Source of the DNA: Flavobacterium sp. MedPE-SWcel
GTDB taxonomy: Bacteria > Bacteroidota > Bacteroidia > Flavobacteriales > Flavobacteriaceae
Direction of reading: 5' to 3'
DNA: 64,000 bases
Assembly: GCA_001874325.1 (NCBI GenBank)
Contig: MPCW01000014.1
Location: 1 to 64,000, forward strand
In this document: in pieces, positions 1 through 7,003 of the stretch
Layout: the number at the start of each line of letters is the position of its first letter
Numbering within the stretch: the stretch's first letter is position 1
Notes under the pieces: generated by a model
Told to the model about the DNA's origin: nothing
The model's input: only the letters and a program-made list of their open reading frames with translations
Database searches by the model: none
Made by a program: the position numbers and the translations under genes

Positions 1-47
1 TATCATAAAAAAAGCAGCACTCTTAGAGTGCTGCTTTTTTTATGATA
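1..47 (-). terminator. Strong intrinsic terminator
   Basis: A perfect 22-bp inverted repeat (1-22 with 26-47) encloses a TTA loop. Its core is AGCAGCACTC / GAGTGCTGCT and it is flanked by A and T runs. It lies just after the stop codon of the minus-strand gene ending at 61. The symmetry means it could also end transcription arriving from the left on the plus strand. Confidence 0.9.
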
Positions 48-60
48 TATAATATAAAGG

Positions 61-894
61 TTACTCTTTTTTATACAGTTTTGCATTATCAGCAAAAAGC
101 TCGATATCAACCTTTGGTTCACCATATAGTTGAATTTCAGTTTTACCACTAGCCGATATAGAGATAGTTTCTGTAGCAAGTACATTACAATTACTATAAC
201 CTTCTGTTAGTACTTTTAATGATTCAACAGCAAATCGTTTTCCTTCAAATTCCGCATTATTGTCGATACGTATTTGTGCTTGTGCAGCATCACCCTCTAT
301 AGTTGCTTTAGTTTTTTGGTATAAATCTATTTTAGCACTTTGCGAGGCGATTAATGCCTTTAAATTAGCACTTTTACTAAGTACGATTGTAGTACTGTCT
401 GCTTCTTGGACATTAATTTCTGCTTTAGTTTTATTATCCATACTTAATGAAAAATTCTTAGACTTTACATTAAGATATGATTTTGAGTAGTCAATGTTTT
501 TTATTGTAATATTATCTAGTTCAAGACTTTCAATAGCGTTTAGTATTACTTCATGTTTTACAGTAACAGCAGTAAGTTCATCAGTATAAGTAATTCTAAT
601 AATTAGTTTTTTAGAGCTAGTAATACGTTTACTAGTAGTAATTCTTAATTTTCCGGCATACGTTTCTGCAACAATTACTTCATGTAAGTTATCATCAGCT
701 TCTATTTCTAAAGCAGGTTCATCTCCTTTAATTAAAAACACCTCTAAGTTATCTTCTACCTCTAGATGGTTAAAATCGCTAACCTCTTTTTGTGTAACAG
801 ACACAGTTCTAGATCCCTTTATCTTTTCTTTCTTTTGCGCTATAGCTACAGTAGAAAAAAGTACTGTAAAAACTATTATAACTACATTCTTCAT
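61..894 (-). CDS. GIN-domain (DUF2807) secreted protein
   Basis: The product (277 aa) starts with a signal peptide (hydrophobic to about residue 18, ending AIAQ), so it is exported. The rest reads as the GIN / DUF2807 family: the entry strand pattern F-N-H-L-E-V-E-D-N-L-E-V-F-L, then EADDNL, followed by short repeating beta strands that suggest a right-handed beta-helix. The biochemical function of the family is unknown. This is the third GIN protein in the first 5 kb. It is separated from its neighbour at 1008-1763 by a terminator and has its own -7 box, so it is probably a separate transcription unit. Confidence is high for the family and low for any role. Confidence 0.85.
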   Translation of the reverse strand: MKNVVIIVFTVLFSTVAIAQKKEKIKGSRTVSVTQKEVSDFNHLEVEDNLEVFLIKGDEPALEIEADDNLHEVIVAETYAGKLRITTSKRITSSKKLIIRITYTDELTAVTVKHEVILNAIESLELDNITIKNIDYSKSYLNVKSKNFSLSMDNKTKAEINVQEADSTTIVLSKSANLKALIASQSAKIDLYQKTKATIEGDAAQAQIRIDNNAEFEGKRFAVESLKVLTEGYSNCNVLATETISISASGKTEIQLYGEPKVDIELFADNAKLYKKE

Positions 895-921
895 GTTCTA
901 TCTTTTGGATATTGGTTGTAG

Positions 922-929
922 CAAATATA
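922..929 (-). promoter_or_regulatory. Bacteroidota -7 box for the GIN gene at 61-894
   Basis: On the minus strand this reads TATATTTG, an exact match to TAnnTTTG, 28 nt upstream of the ATG. I see no clear -33 TTG at the usual distance. It lies immediately downstream (minus strand) of a hairpin that terminates the preceding gene, which supports independent transcription. Confidence 0.5.
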
Positions 930-932
930 TAA

Positions 933-960
933 AAAAACACCAGCGAAAGCTGATGTTTTT
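933..960 (-). terminator. Intrinsic terminator after the GIN lipoprotein gene
   Basis: A 12-bp stem (933-944 with 949-960) with a GAAA loop is flanked by an A/T run. The single mismatch becomes a G-U wobble in the minus-strand RNA, so the hairpin is better in that direction. It follows the stop at 1008. Confidence 0.75.
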
Positions 961-1007
961 AAATACGAATAATGTTGTTACAGTAAGATTCTATTTAAGA
1001 AGATCAA

Positions 1008-1763
1008 TTATTCGCTTTTTTTAACACTACCACCAGAAGACGCATCTTTAGATAGTTGAGCAGGTGTATTAATATATTTTATACTACTAGCACTTGATGC
1101 TTCAGCATGTAAACTTTCTTGCGGGTTAATAGTTGTATTACTAGCGCTCGATGCATCAGCTACAACGTGCTTAGCAATGAGTCCTTTAGCATTTATCCTA
1201 CTACTACTACTAGAGTCAGTATCAAGTTGTATTGTTTTACCTCTAACCGTTATTTTGGCAGCACTACTAGTTTCACACGAAGCATTTTCAGCATCTATAG
1301 CTACCTCTAAGCTACTTGCGCTACTAGCCGAAAGACTGATGTTTCTAGACCTTATAGTGTTTAAGCTAATTACTTTAGCACTACTAGAAGTTTCAATACC
1401 TTTAATATTGGGTGTACGCACTTTTACTTTTAGTTTAGTAGCATTTTTAATGTTGCCATCTATAAATATCTCTAACTGCTTACCTTTAATTTCAGTTTTA
1501 ATAAGTTCTTGTAAGTTGTCGTCTGCTTCAACTGTAATCGAAGCTTTGTTATCTTGTTCTATAACTACTTTTAATCCAGTACTAGCCGATATATAGTCAA
1601 AATTTTCTGAAACAGGTCGATTTTGTGAAACAACATTTCCGCTACCTTCAGTTGATGAAAAAATAAGATTGTCATCACTTTTATTGAATACACAAGAACT
1701 AAATAATATAGCAGTTATTGTAGCTATTATTAGTTTTGTGACATGTGCTATAACTTTTACCAT
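1008..1763 (-). CDS. GIN-domain (DUF2807) lipoprotein, Ser-rich repeats
   Basis: The product (251 aa) has an N-terminal hydrophobic segment ending in the lipobox LFSSC near residue 24, so it is predicted to be lipid-anchored in the envelope. The middle matches the GIN / DUF2807 pattern (EADDNLQELI and following strands). From about residue 120 on, Ser-rich turns of the type SSA or ASSAS recur roughly every 20 residues, as expected for successive turns of a beta-helix. The stop codon of the upstream PspC gene is about 14 nt away, so it is the last gene of the operon that starts at 5328. No catalytic motif is visible. The family is secure but its function is not known. Confidence 0.85.
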   Translation of the reverse strand: MVKVIAHVTKLIIATITAILFSSCVFNKSDDNLIFSSTEGSGNVVSQNRPVSENFDYISASTGLKVVIEQDNKASITVEADDNLQELIKTEIKGKQLEIFIDGNIKNATKLKVKVRTPNIKGIETSSSAKVISLNTIRSRNISLSASSASSLEVAIDAENASCETSSAAKITVRGKTIQLDTDSSSSSRINAKGLIAKHVVADASSASNTTINPQESLHAEASSASSIKYINTPAQLSKDASSGGSVKKSE

Positions 1764-1777
1764 AATGTGTTAATTTA

Positions 1778-3655
1778 TTATTTATCAGTTTCTACACTTA
1801 CTTTGTCTGTCTCTACGCTAATGTTTACAGATTTATCATTTATACGTATATGGCCTTCTTCACCATTCAACTCTATATCTAACGTATTATGATCATCTTC
1901 ATCATAGTAGTAATCTTCATTTTCAAAGTTTATTTTTTCTCTATATTCTGGATGTTCTTCTAATACTTTGTTAATAAGCTCTTCATCTGATAAACCTTCA
2001 TATTCAGGAAGCTCTTCTCTCACTTTAGAAGCAAAGTGTGAAGGGGTTAAACCTTCTAGTCCTTCATTTTCAAGTTTTTTAAACTTATCACAATCAATAC
2101 AATTTACTTTGTCTTTAGCCATTTGATATAGGTTTTCACTATCATACCAAAGGTCAAAAAAGTAATTATTAGTTCTATCGTAATACTTTACGTTACTATC
2201 AGGCTTAAAATATGTACCTTCTGGTAAGTAAAGGTAAATTTCAACATTTTGTTTTCTGTACTTATGGCTACTCTCTGTAGTAAGATAATTGTCTAGAACT
2301 ATATTGTTTCCTTCAATTACATAATTATAATCGATGAATTCAGCTCTTTTTCTAGCCTCAGAGATAGAGTTGCCTAAAGATATTTTTTCTATTTGTAAAT
2401 AAGGCATTGTTTCATCTGTCTTCATTACATATATTCTAACATCATTAGAGTAAATAATATTGGTACCAGCAGTATCTTGAGTAATACGGAAACCATCTCC
2501 GCTTTCCCACGACTTGTCATAGTAATTATTATACTTAAACTTTAAGTTAATAGTATCATTTTGAGTAATGTTAATCTCCTCTTTTATAAAAGATTTTCCT
2601 TCATGACTAATTTCATTCCCTACAGTTATGCATATATAAATTATACCAACTATACCAGTAATCCATAGTGCTAGTAGTGTGTACTTTGCTGTATTTCCTA
2701 TTGATTTTAAGTTTTCTACTAAAATTTTAAGACCAAGTAGAAATAGGCAGAATAATGGAATTCCTATAGCAAGAAGACCAAATATCCCAGCAACCCATAT
2801 AGGTAAACTAGTATAATTAACACCATCAGCATAAGGATAAAACGATGAGTTTTCCATAGAAGAGGTGAATAGCATGGTAAAGAAACCTATAATAACTCCC
2901 ACTAATGCTAAAGTAGAAAACATAATAATAAATGCACCTATTACTTTAGCAAAGCCTTTAAATAGGGCGCTGAAAACTTTCCCTAAACCATTTCCCAGTT
3001 TCTCCGCTCCAGATTTTGCATTAGATCCTAGTTTATCATAATCTACACTCTGTATTTTATTACCTAAAGCATCAAACTCTTCACGAACCTTACGTTCAAT
3101 GTTAGATATATTGATAGGCTCCCCAGTCATTTCTAATTTTTCGGTAGTAGTTATGGCTTTTGGTATTAGTATCGATAAGATTATATAAATAATAACACTA
3201 GTACCAAATGATATAAATAATGATAAAATAAAAATAATTCTAATCCATAACGGATCTATTCTAAAATAGTGAGAAAGACCGGCACATACACCACTAATCA
3301 TACCTTTTTCACCATCTCTATAAAACTTTCTTGTTCGTTTAGGTGTATATCCTGGCGGGTAATAAGTGTTACTTTTTTGTGTAGGCTCATCATCGTCGAG
3401 TCTGTAATCTTCAGGTTGCCCCATTATCTCGATAATCTCATCTACTTCTAGAGTACTAACTACTTGTTTATCGTTTTTAAGTTTTTCAGACAATAATTCT
3501 GAAATTCTACTTTCGATGTCGTTCATAATTTCATCTTTTCCATCTGGTGGTAAAGAGTTTCTTATAGCATCAAAATAGCGATTTAATTTTTGATAAGCAT
3601 TTTCATCTATATGAAAGAAAAAGCCTCCTAAATTTATACTTACTGTTTTGTTCAT
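1778..3655 (-). CDS. PspC-domain inner-membrane protein
   Basis: This 625-aa membrane protein begins with a cytoplasmic segment (about 1-105) that recalls the N-terminus of other flavobacterial PspC proteins (VSINLGGFFFHIDENAY). The PspC domain follows at about 108-168, with the typical G-M-I-S-G-V-C-A-G-L and P-L-W-I-R-I blocks and a membrane segment. Three further hydrophobic stretches lie near 232-265, 285-313 and 325-346. The C-terminal 280 residues look extracytoplasmic and beta-rich, and end in a charged tail. PspC is an envelope-stress component in enterobacteria; its partner here is not known. The ATG is 2 nt after the padR stop, so the two genes are translationally linked. Confidence 0.88.
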   Translation of the reverse strand: MNKTVSINLGGFFFHIDENAYQKLNRYFDAIRNSLPPDGKDEIMNDIESRISELLSEKLKNDKQVVSTLEVDEIIEIMGQPEDYRLDDDEPTQKSNTYYPPGYTPKRTRKFYRDGEKGMISGVCAGLSHYFRIDPLWIRIIFILSLFISFGTSVIIYIILSILIPKAITTTEKLEMTGEPINISNIERKVREEFDALGNKIQSVDYDKLGSNAKSGAEKLGNGLGKVFSALFKGFAKVIGAFIIMFSTLALVGVIIGFFTMLFTSSMENSSFYPYADGVNYTSLPIWVAGIFGLLAIGIPLFCLFLLGLKILVENLKSIGNTAKYTLLALWITGIVGIIYICITVGNEISHEGKSFIKEEINITQNDTINLKFKYNNYYDKSWESGDGFRITQDTAGTNIIYSNDVRIYVMKTDETMPYLQIEKISLGNSISEARKRAEFIDYNYVIEGNNIVLDNYLTTESSHKYRKQNVEIYLYLPEGTYFKPDSNVKYYDRTNNYFFDLWYDSENLYQMAKDKVNCIDCDKFKKLENEGLEGLTPSHFASKVREELPEYEGLSDEELINKVLEEHPEYREKINFENEDYYYDEDDHNTLDIELNGEEGHIRINDKSVNISVETDKVSVETDK

Positions 3656-3657
3656 GA

Positions 3658-3990
3658 CTATGCTTTTTGACTTGTTATTATATTTACTGCATCGGAAAGC
3701 TCCGTCCAGGTAATGCTTAATTCGGTTAAAAATTCTTTTCCTTCATCGGTAAGACCATAATATTTTCTTGGAGGTCCTGATGTAGATTCTTCCCAACGAT
3801 AGCTTAAAAGACCATCGTTTTTAAGTCTAGTAAGTAGCGGATAAATTGTACCCTCTACTACGAGCAGCTTAGCGTTTTTTAGAGTATCTAATATTTCAGA
3901 TGTATAAGCGTCTTTTTCTTTTAGTACAGAAAGGATGCAAAACTCTAAAACTCCCTTGCGCATTTGTGCCTTGGTATTTTCAATATTCAT
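3658..3990 (-). CDS. PadR-family transcriptional regulator
   Basis: The product is a small winged-helix repressor of 110 aa. Visible signatures are KGVLEFCILSVL, the core EGTIYPLLTRL in the winged helix, and SGPPRKYYGLTDEGKEFL. I chose the ATG at 3990 because MNIENTKAQMRKG is the usual family start. The frame stays open upstream to 4080, but that would overlap the preceding gene and add residues with no family match. It lies between a GIN gene and the PspC gene, so it is probably the regulator of this operon. A 19-nt palindrome sits 38 nt upstream of the start and is a candidate operator. The ligand is unknown. Confidence 0.9.
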   Translation of the reverse strand: MNIENTKAQMRKGVLEFCILSVLKEKDAYTSEILDTLKNAKLLVVEGTIYPLLTRLKNDGLLSYRWEESTSGPPRKYYGLTDEGKEFLTELSITWTELSDAVNIITSQKA

Positions 3991-4027
3991 AGGCTTTATA
4001 TTTATAGTCGTTTCATTATATCTATTC

Positions 4028-4046
4028 ATGATTGGTGACCAATCAT
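4028..4046. promoter_or_regulatory. Palindrome upstream of padR, candidate operator
   Basis: ATGATTGGTGACCAATCAT is a perfect 9-bp inverted repeat around one central base. It falls in the 61-nt gap between the GIN gene (stop at 4052) and the likely padR start (3990). PadR proteins bind dyad-symmetric sites and often repress their own operon, so autoregulation is the natural guess. It lacks the T-run of a terminator. Confidence 0.5.
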
Positions 4047-4051
4047 TTCTG

Positions 4052-4801
4052 TTATTTTCTTCTAACTGCAAAGGTATCATCTCCTAGCTTAATTTTATTA
4101 GGTTTTCCATAATAGGTTATAGCCGAAGAGTTATCTACATCAGTAGTAATGGAGTCTTTTACATATATTATTACAGATGACATTCTTCTTGCCCATACAT
4201 CAGCATTTCTAGAGGTGAATTTATCAGCGATAAGAGTACCACCACTGCAAAATATATTTGCTGTTTCTGTATTTCCGTAAAGTTTTACATATGCACCGCC
4301 GGTAATATCAGTATTTAATACCTCAGTGATTATACTTCCTTTAAAACCAGCTCCAGAACTAGCTTTAACATGACATTTTTTAGTAGTATTAATATTACCA
4401 GTTAAAGAACCTCCAGTTCTTAATGTTACGGTAAGTTCGGGTGTATTAATTTGATTTGTAATTTTTACAATAGCACCAGATGTAACAGTAATATCCGAAA
4501 TATTATTATCAGAGATATATACTTTTATGTTCTCAGTAATTTTAGATGTAGTTTCGTTTTCTTCTTTATCAATATAAACCTTTAAGAGTTTACCGCTACG
4601 CTCTGTTACTACATAATCTAAATTTTCTTTATCCGTAGATACCACTCTTACAGACTCTGTGTCGTCATGCGTGTATATAACCTGTATACCACTTTGAATT
4701 TTTAGGCTATTAAAGTTTTTAACGTTCCGTGTCTCTACATTTTGGGCTAAAGCCGTTGCGCCTGTTAAAGCTAGCATTGCTGTAAATAGCATTGTTTTCA
4801 T
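4052..4801 (-). CDS. GIN-domain (DUF2807) secreted protein
   Basis: The product (249 aa) has a classical signal peptide with probable cleavage after ALAQ (about residue 20). The mature part follows the GIN family pattern: V-K-N-F-N-S-L-K-I-Q-S-G-I-Q-V-I-Y, then short Gly/Ser-punctuated strands (SSGAGFKGS, TGGAYVKL, CSGGTL) expected of a parallel beta-helix. It is the second gene of the minus-strand operon beginning at 5328, followed by padR and the PspC gene. Its leader carries an unusual GATT/GAT repeat tract. The family is known only as an envelope protein of unknown function. Confidence 0.87.
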   Translation of the reverse strand: MKTMLFTAMLALTGATALAQNVETRNVKNFNSLKIQSGIQVIYTHDDTESVRVVSTDKENLDYVVTERSGKLLKVYIDKEENETTSKITENIKVYISDNNISDITVTSGAIVKITNQINTPELTVTLRTGGSLTGNINTTKKCHVKASSGAGFKGSIITEVLNTDITGGAYVKLYGNTETANIFCSGGTLIADKFTSRNADVWARRMSSVIIYVKDSITTDVDNSSAITYYGKPNKIKLGDDTFAVRRK

Positions 4802-4802
4802 G

Positions 4803-4851
4803 ATTGTTTGTTTTTTGATTGATGATTGATTTGATGATGATGATTGATTGT
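4803..4851. repeat. Low-complexity GATT/GAT tract in the GIN gene leader
   Basis: About 49 bp made almost wholly of GATTG, GATT and GAT units lies directly upstream of the ATG at 4801. On the coding (minus) strand it reads CAATCAATCATCATC-like. It could be a slippage-prone 5' leader or merely an A/C-rich ribosome-loading region as is common in Bacteroidota. Confidence 0.6.
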
Positions 4852-4875
4852 GCCTGTTTTATAGGCAAAGGCTGA

Positions 4876-5328
4876 TTATTTTATAAATTTTATTGTTAAA
4901 GGATATTTGTATACTTCTCCATTACTGTTTTTAACAGCAGCGTATATAATAACGCAAAACTCAACTATTTTTAATGTTGCAAGTAGTAAGATGGTAACAG
5001 CAGATAGCGCTACCATAGTGGTTATTTTACCTGCGGTAAATTGTTCTATAACCCATTCAGAGTTACTAGATATTGTTAAGTCTACACCACTCATAACATT
5101 GTAGAGTATAAAAGGTATAGATACTACTAGAATAGACATGAAGTAAAGCAGAAGACTTAACTGGAAATTAATTACTTGTTTTCCATTTTGATCTATAAAA
5201 TCAGAATCTTTCTTTTTTAAACTCCATATTAATACAGGGAAAATAAAATTACCTAATGGTAAAAAATATTGCGTTAAAGTACTTATTTGTAGTAGAGTCG
5301 ATGTGTTTTTATCTGCTGTTGTTACCAT
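4876..5328 (-). CDS. DUF4870-domain membrane protein
   Basis: This 150-aa protein has three to four hydrophobic segments. The DUF4870 signature is clear: L-T-Q-Y-F-L-P-L-G-N-F-I-F-P-V-L-I-W near residues 18-35, then an acidic GKQVINFQ block, and a C-terminal Y-K-Y-P-L-T-I-K-F. The same three blocks recur in the divergent XRE-fused protein at 5626-6198, so the two membrane domains are paralogues. It is the first gene of the minus-strand GIN/PadR/PspC operon and has a good -7 box upstream. Its function is unknown; co-occurrence suggests a membrane-sensing role. Confidence 0.85.
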   Translation of the reverse strand: MVTTADKNTSTLLQISTLTQYFLPLGNFIFPVLIWSLKKKDSDFIDQNGKQVINFQLSLLLYFMSILVVSIPFILYNVMSGVDLTISSNSEWVIEQFTAGKITTMVALSAVTILLLATLKIVEFCVIIYAAVKNSNGEVYKYPLTIKFIK

Positions 5329-5359
5329 AGTATAGTCTATTAGCTATTAATGTTCTATG

Positions 5360-5391
5360 CAAATATATGTAGTTTAAAAGGTATTATGCAA
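5360..5391 (-). promoter_or_regulatory. Promoter of the DUF4870-GIN-PadR-PspC operon
   Basis: On the minus strand an exact -7 box TATATTTG (5360-5367) lies 31 nt upstream of the ATG at 5328. A TTG (5389-5391) sits 21 bp further upstream and can serve as the -33 element. Confidence 0.6.
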
Positions 5392-5555
5392 TACAAAGTA
5401 CTTTAATTTAACATTTTTTTAACAAAAATAAATTTTAAGACTGGTAGAATAATTACTGTATTTGATATTGTTAAAATAGAATCTTTTACCTTTATAGAAG
5501 GTAATTAAAAACAGTATTTTTGCTTTAAACTCTTTTAAAACCTATAAATGACAGA

Positions 5556-5579
5556 TATACGCCATTTAAATGGCGTATA
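5556..5579. promoter_or_regulatory. Perfect 24-bp palindrome, candidate operator of the XRE gene
   Basis: This is a perfect uninterrupted dyad of 24 bp with half-site TATACGCCATTT. It ends 19 bp before an exact -7 box and so covers the -33 region of the promoter of the XRE-DUF4870 gene. It has no loop or T-run, which argues against a terminator. Binding by the XRE protein itself is an inference from position. Confidence 0.6.
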
Positions 5580-5598
5580 AAAAACCAGGATAACCTTA

Positions 5599-5606
5599 TA
5601 GATTTG
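5599..5606 (+). promoter_or_regulatory. -7 box of the XRE-DUF4870 gene
   Basis: TAGATTTG is an exact TAnnTTTG match, 19 nt upstream of the ATG at 5626. The -33 position falls inside the palindrome at 5556-5579. Confidence 0.55.
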
Positions 5607-5625
5607 TACCAACAAAAACATAAAG

Positions 5626-6198
5626 ATGAAACAACAAACACTTAAGGAGAATTTATTGTATCAACGAAAGCTGAAAGGCTACACGCAAGGAGAACTTTCA
5701 GAATTAACAACTATTGGTGTACGTACAATTCAGCGTATTGAGAAGGGAGAAGTAGAGCCACATTTACAAACGGTAAAATTATTAGCGAGTGGATTGGGGG
5801 TTGAAGTAGATGATTTAATCATACTAGATAACCCTAATAAAGAAGTCATAAAAAGGAAATGGATGCTCTTGCTACACGGGTCTCCATTTTTAGGATTAAT
5901 CTTTCCGTTTGGTAATGTTATATTTCCATTAATGCTATGGATTTATAAAGCAGATAAGAGTAAAACCTATAATGAGCATGGTCGTGCTGTTATAAATTTT
6001 CATTGCACCCTTAATCTTTTATTGTTAGTATCATTATTACTATTCTTTCCTTTTCCTGGAGTTAATTTTTTTGGAACTGGAGCAGTATTTCTTTTCGGAA
6101 TTATTTTTAGTATAAAGAATTTAATGTCAGCTTTAAATTCTCATACCTATAATTACCCTTTATCTATTCCTTTCTTGAAGCCCAAGAAAGCAGTTTAA
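5626..6198 (+). CDS. XRE helix-turn-helix fused to a DUF4870 membrane domain
   Basis: Residues 6-60 of this 190-aa protein form an XRE/Cro helix-turn-helix (LKENLLYQRKLKGYTQGELS, GVRTIQRIEKGEVEP). After a short linker, residues 85-185 are hydrophobic and repeat the DUF4870 blocks of the divergent protein at 4876-5328: G-N-V-I-F-P-L-M-L-W, GRAVINFH, and Y-N-Y-P-L-S-I-P-F. The product is therefore a DNA-binding protein probably tethered to the inner membrane. A CPBP protease gene follows 21 nt downstream. A palindrome upstream suggests autoregulation. The architecture is clear; the signal and targets are inferred. Confidence 0.85.
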   Translation: MKQQTLKENLLYQRKLKGYTQGELSELTTIGVRTIQRIEKGEVEPHLQTVKLLASGLGVEVDDLIILDNPNKEVIKRKWMLLLHGSPFLGLIFPFGNVIFPLMLWIYKADKSKTYNEHGRAVINFHCTLNLLLLVSLLLFFPFPGVNFFGTGAVFLFGIIFSIKNLMSALNSHTYNYPLSIPFLKPKKAV

Positions 6199-6219
6199 TT
6201 TATTTTAATTTTTGTTTAT

Positions 6220-6921
6220 ATGTTAGGATTATTAGTAATAATAGTAGTCTCATGGGGACTCTTATACCTTATCGAGAAAAAAAATATAACAGCTTTAGGA
6301 ATTGTTCCTAATCAAAAACGTGTTATTCAATTTTTATTAGGCTTTTTATTTATAAGTATAATTACCCTTTGTACGATTTATATCGAAACACTGATTAAGT
6401 CTATTGTTTGGGAATCCAAAAGTGTTGATTATGCATTGATTTATAAATCACTTTTGTATCATTTCAGGTCTGCTCTAACTGAAGATTTAGTATTTAGAGG
6501 TGCAATTTTATATATACTTATAAGTAAAATAGGTGCTAAAAAGGCAATTTTTATATCAGCGTTGTTTTTTGGAATATATCATGTGTTTTCATACGGAATG
6601 ATTGAAGGTAGTATTATACTCATACTTTACGTTATTTTGATAACAGGATGTACTGGTTATGTTTGGGCATATGCGTTTGAAAAAACAAAATCTATAGCAT
6701 TGGGTTTAGGGTTTCATCTAGGATGTAATTTGATAAGTGTATTTTTCTTCCCGTCGCAACCTTATGGAGAGTTATTGTTTGTAAAAGTTTCAGGAGTAAG
6801 TTTTTCAGAATGGAATGAACTCTATTTCTTATTATTTAAAGGTTTGTTTCCATCTGTATTGACCTTCCTTTTTTTGAAACTGATGCTCAAATCAAATTTT
6901 AAATTTTTTAAAAATGATTAA
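6220..6921 (+). CDS. CPBP-family intramembrane metalloprotease
   Basis: This polytopic protein (233 aa) carries the three motifs of the CPBP (CAAX protease / bacteriocin-processing, Abi) family. Motif 1 is E88-D-x-x-x-R93 (TEDLVFRG; most members have EE rather than ED), motif 2 is F117-x-x-x-H121 (FGIYH), and motif 3 is H166-x-x-x-N170 (HLGCN). These residues form the presumed glutamate/histidine active site within the membrane. It sits 21 nt after the XRE-DUF4870 gene on the same strand, so the two are probably cotranscribed. A substrate in cis, the membrane-tethered regulator, is an attractive but untested idea. Its downstream neighbour shows no obvious link. Confidence 0.85.
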   Translation: MLGLLVIIVVSWGLLYLIEKKNITALGIVPNQKRVIQFLLGFLFISIITLCTIYIETLIKSIVWESKSVDYALIYKSLLYHFRSALTEDLVFRGAILYILISKIGAKKAIFISALFFGIYHVFSYGMIEGSIILILYVILITGCTGYVWAYAFEKTKSIALGLGFHLGCNLISVFFFPSQPYGELLFVKVSGVSFSEWNELYFLLFKGLFPSVLTFLFLKLMLKSNFKFFKND

Positions 6922-7003
6922 AATTATCATTGTTCATTTTTATTCTTTTGGCTTAGTTCTTATCTGAAATTATGGTTATATTAGCTATAAAACCAGATAG
7001 TTT

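Noticed and set aside
1177..1596. A 139-codon plus-strand frame antisense to the GIN lipoprotein gene
   Set aside because: It mirrors the Ser-rich repeats of the real gene; the minus-strand product has a lipobox and a family match.
5548..5580. A 10-codon frame (MTDIRHLNGV) across the palindrome upstream of the XRE gene
   Set aside because: It lies upstream of the -7 box at 5599-5606, so it would not be transcribed from that promoter, and it arises from the palindrome itself.
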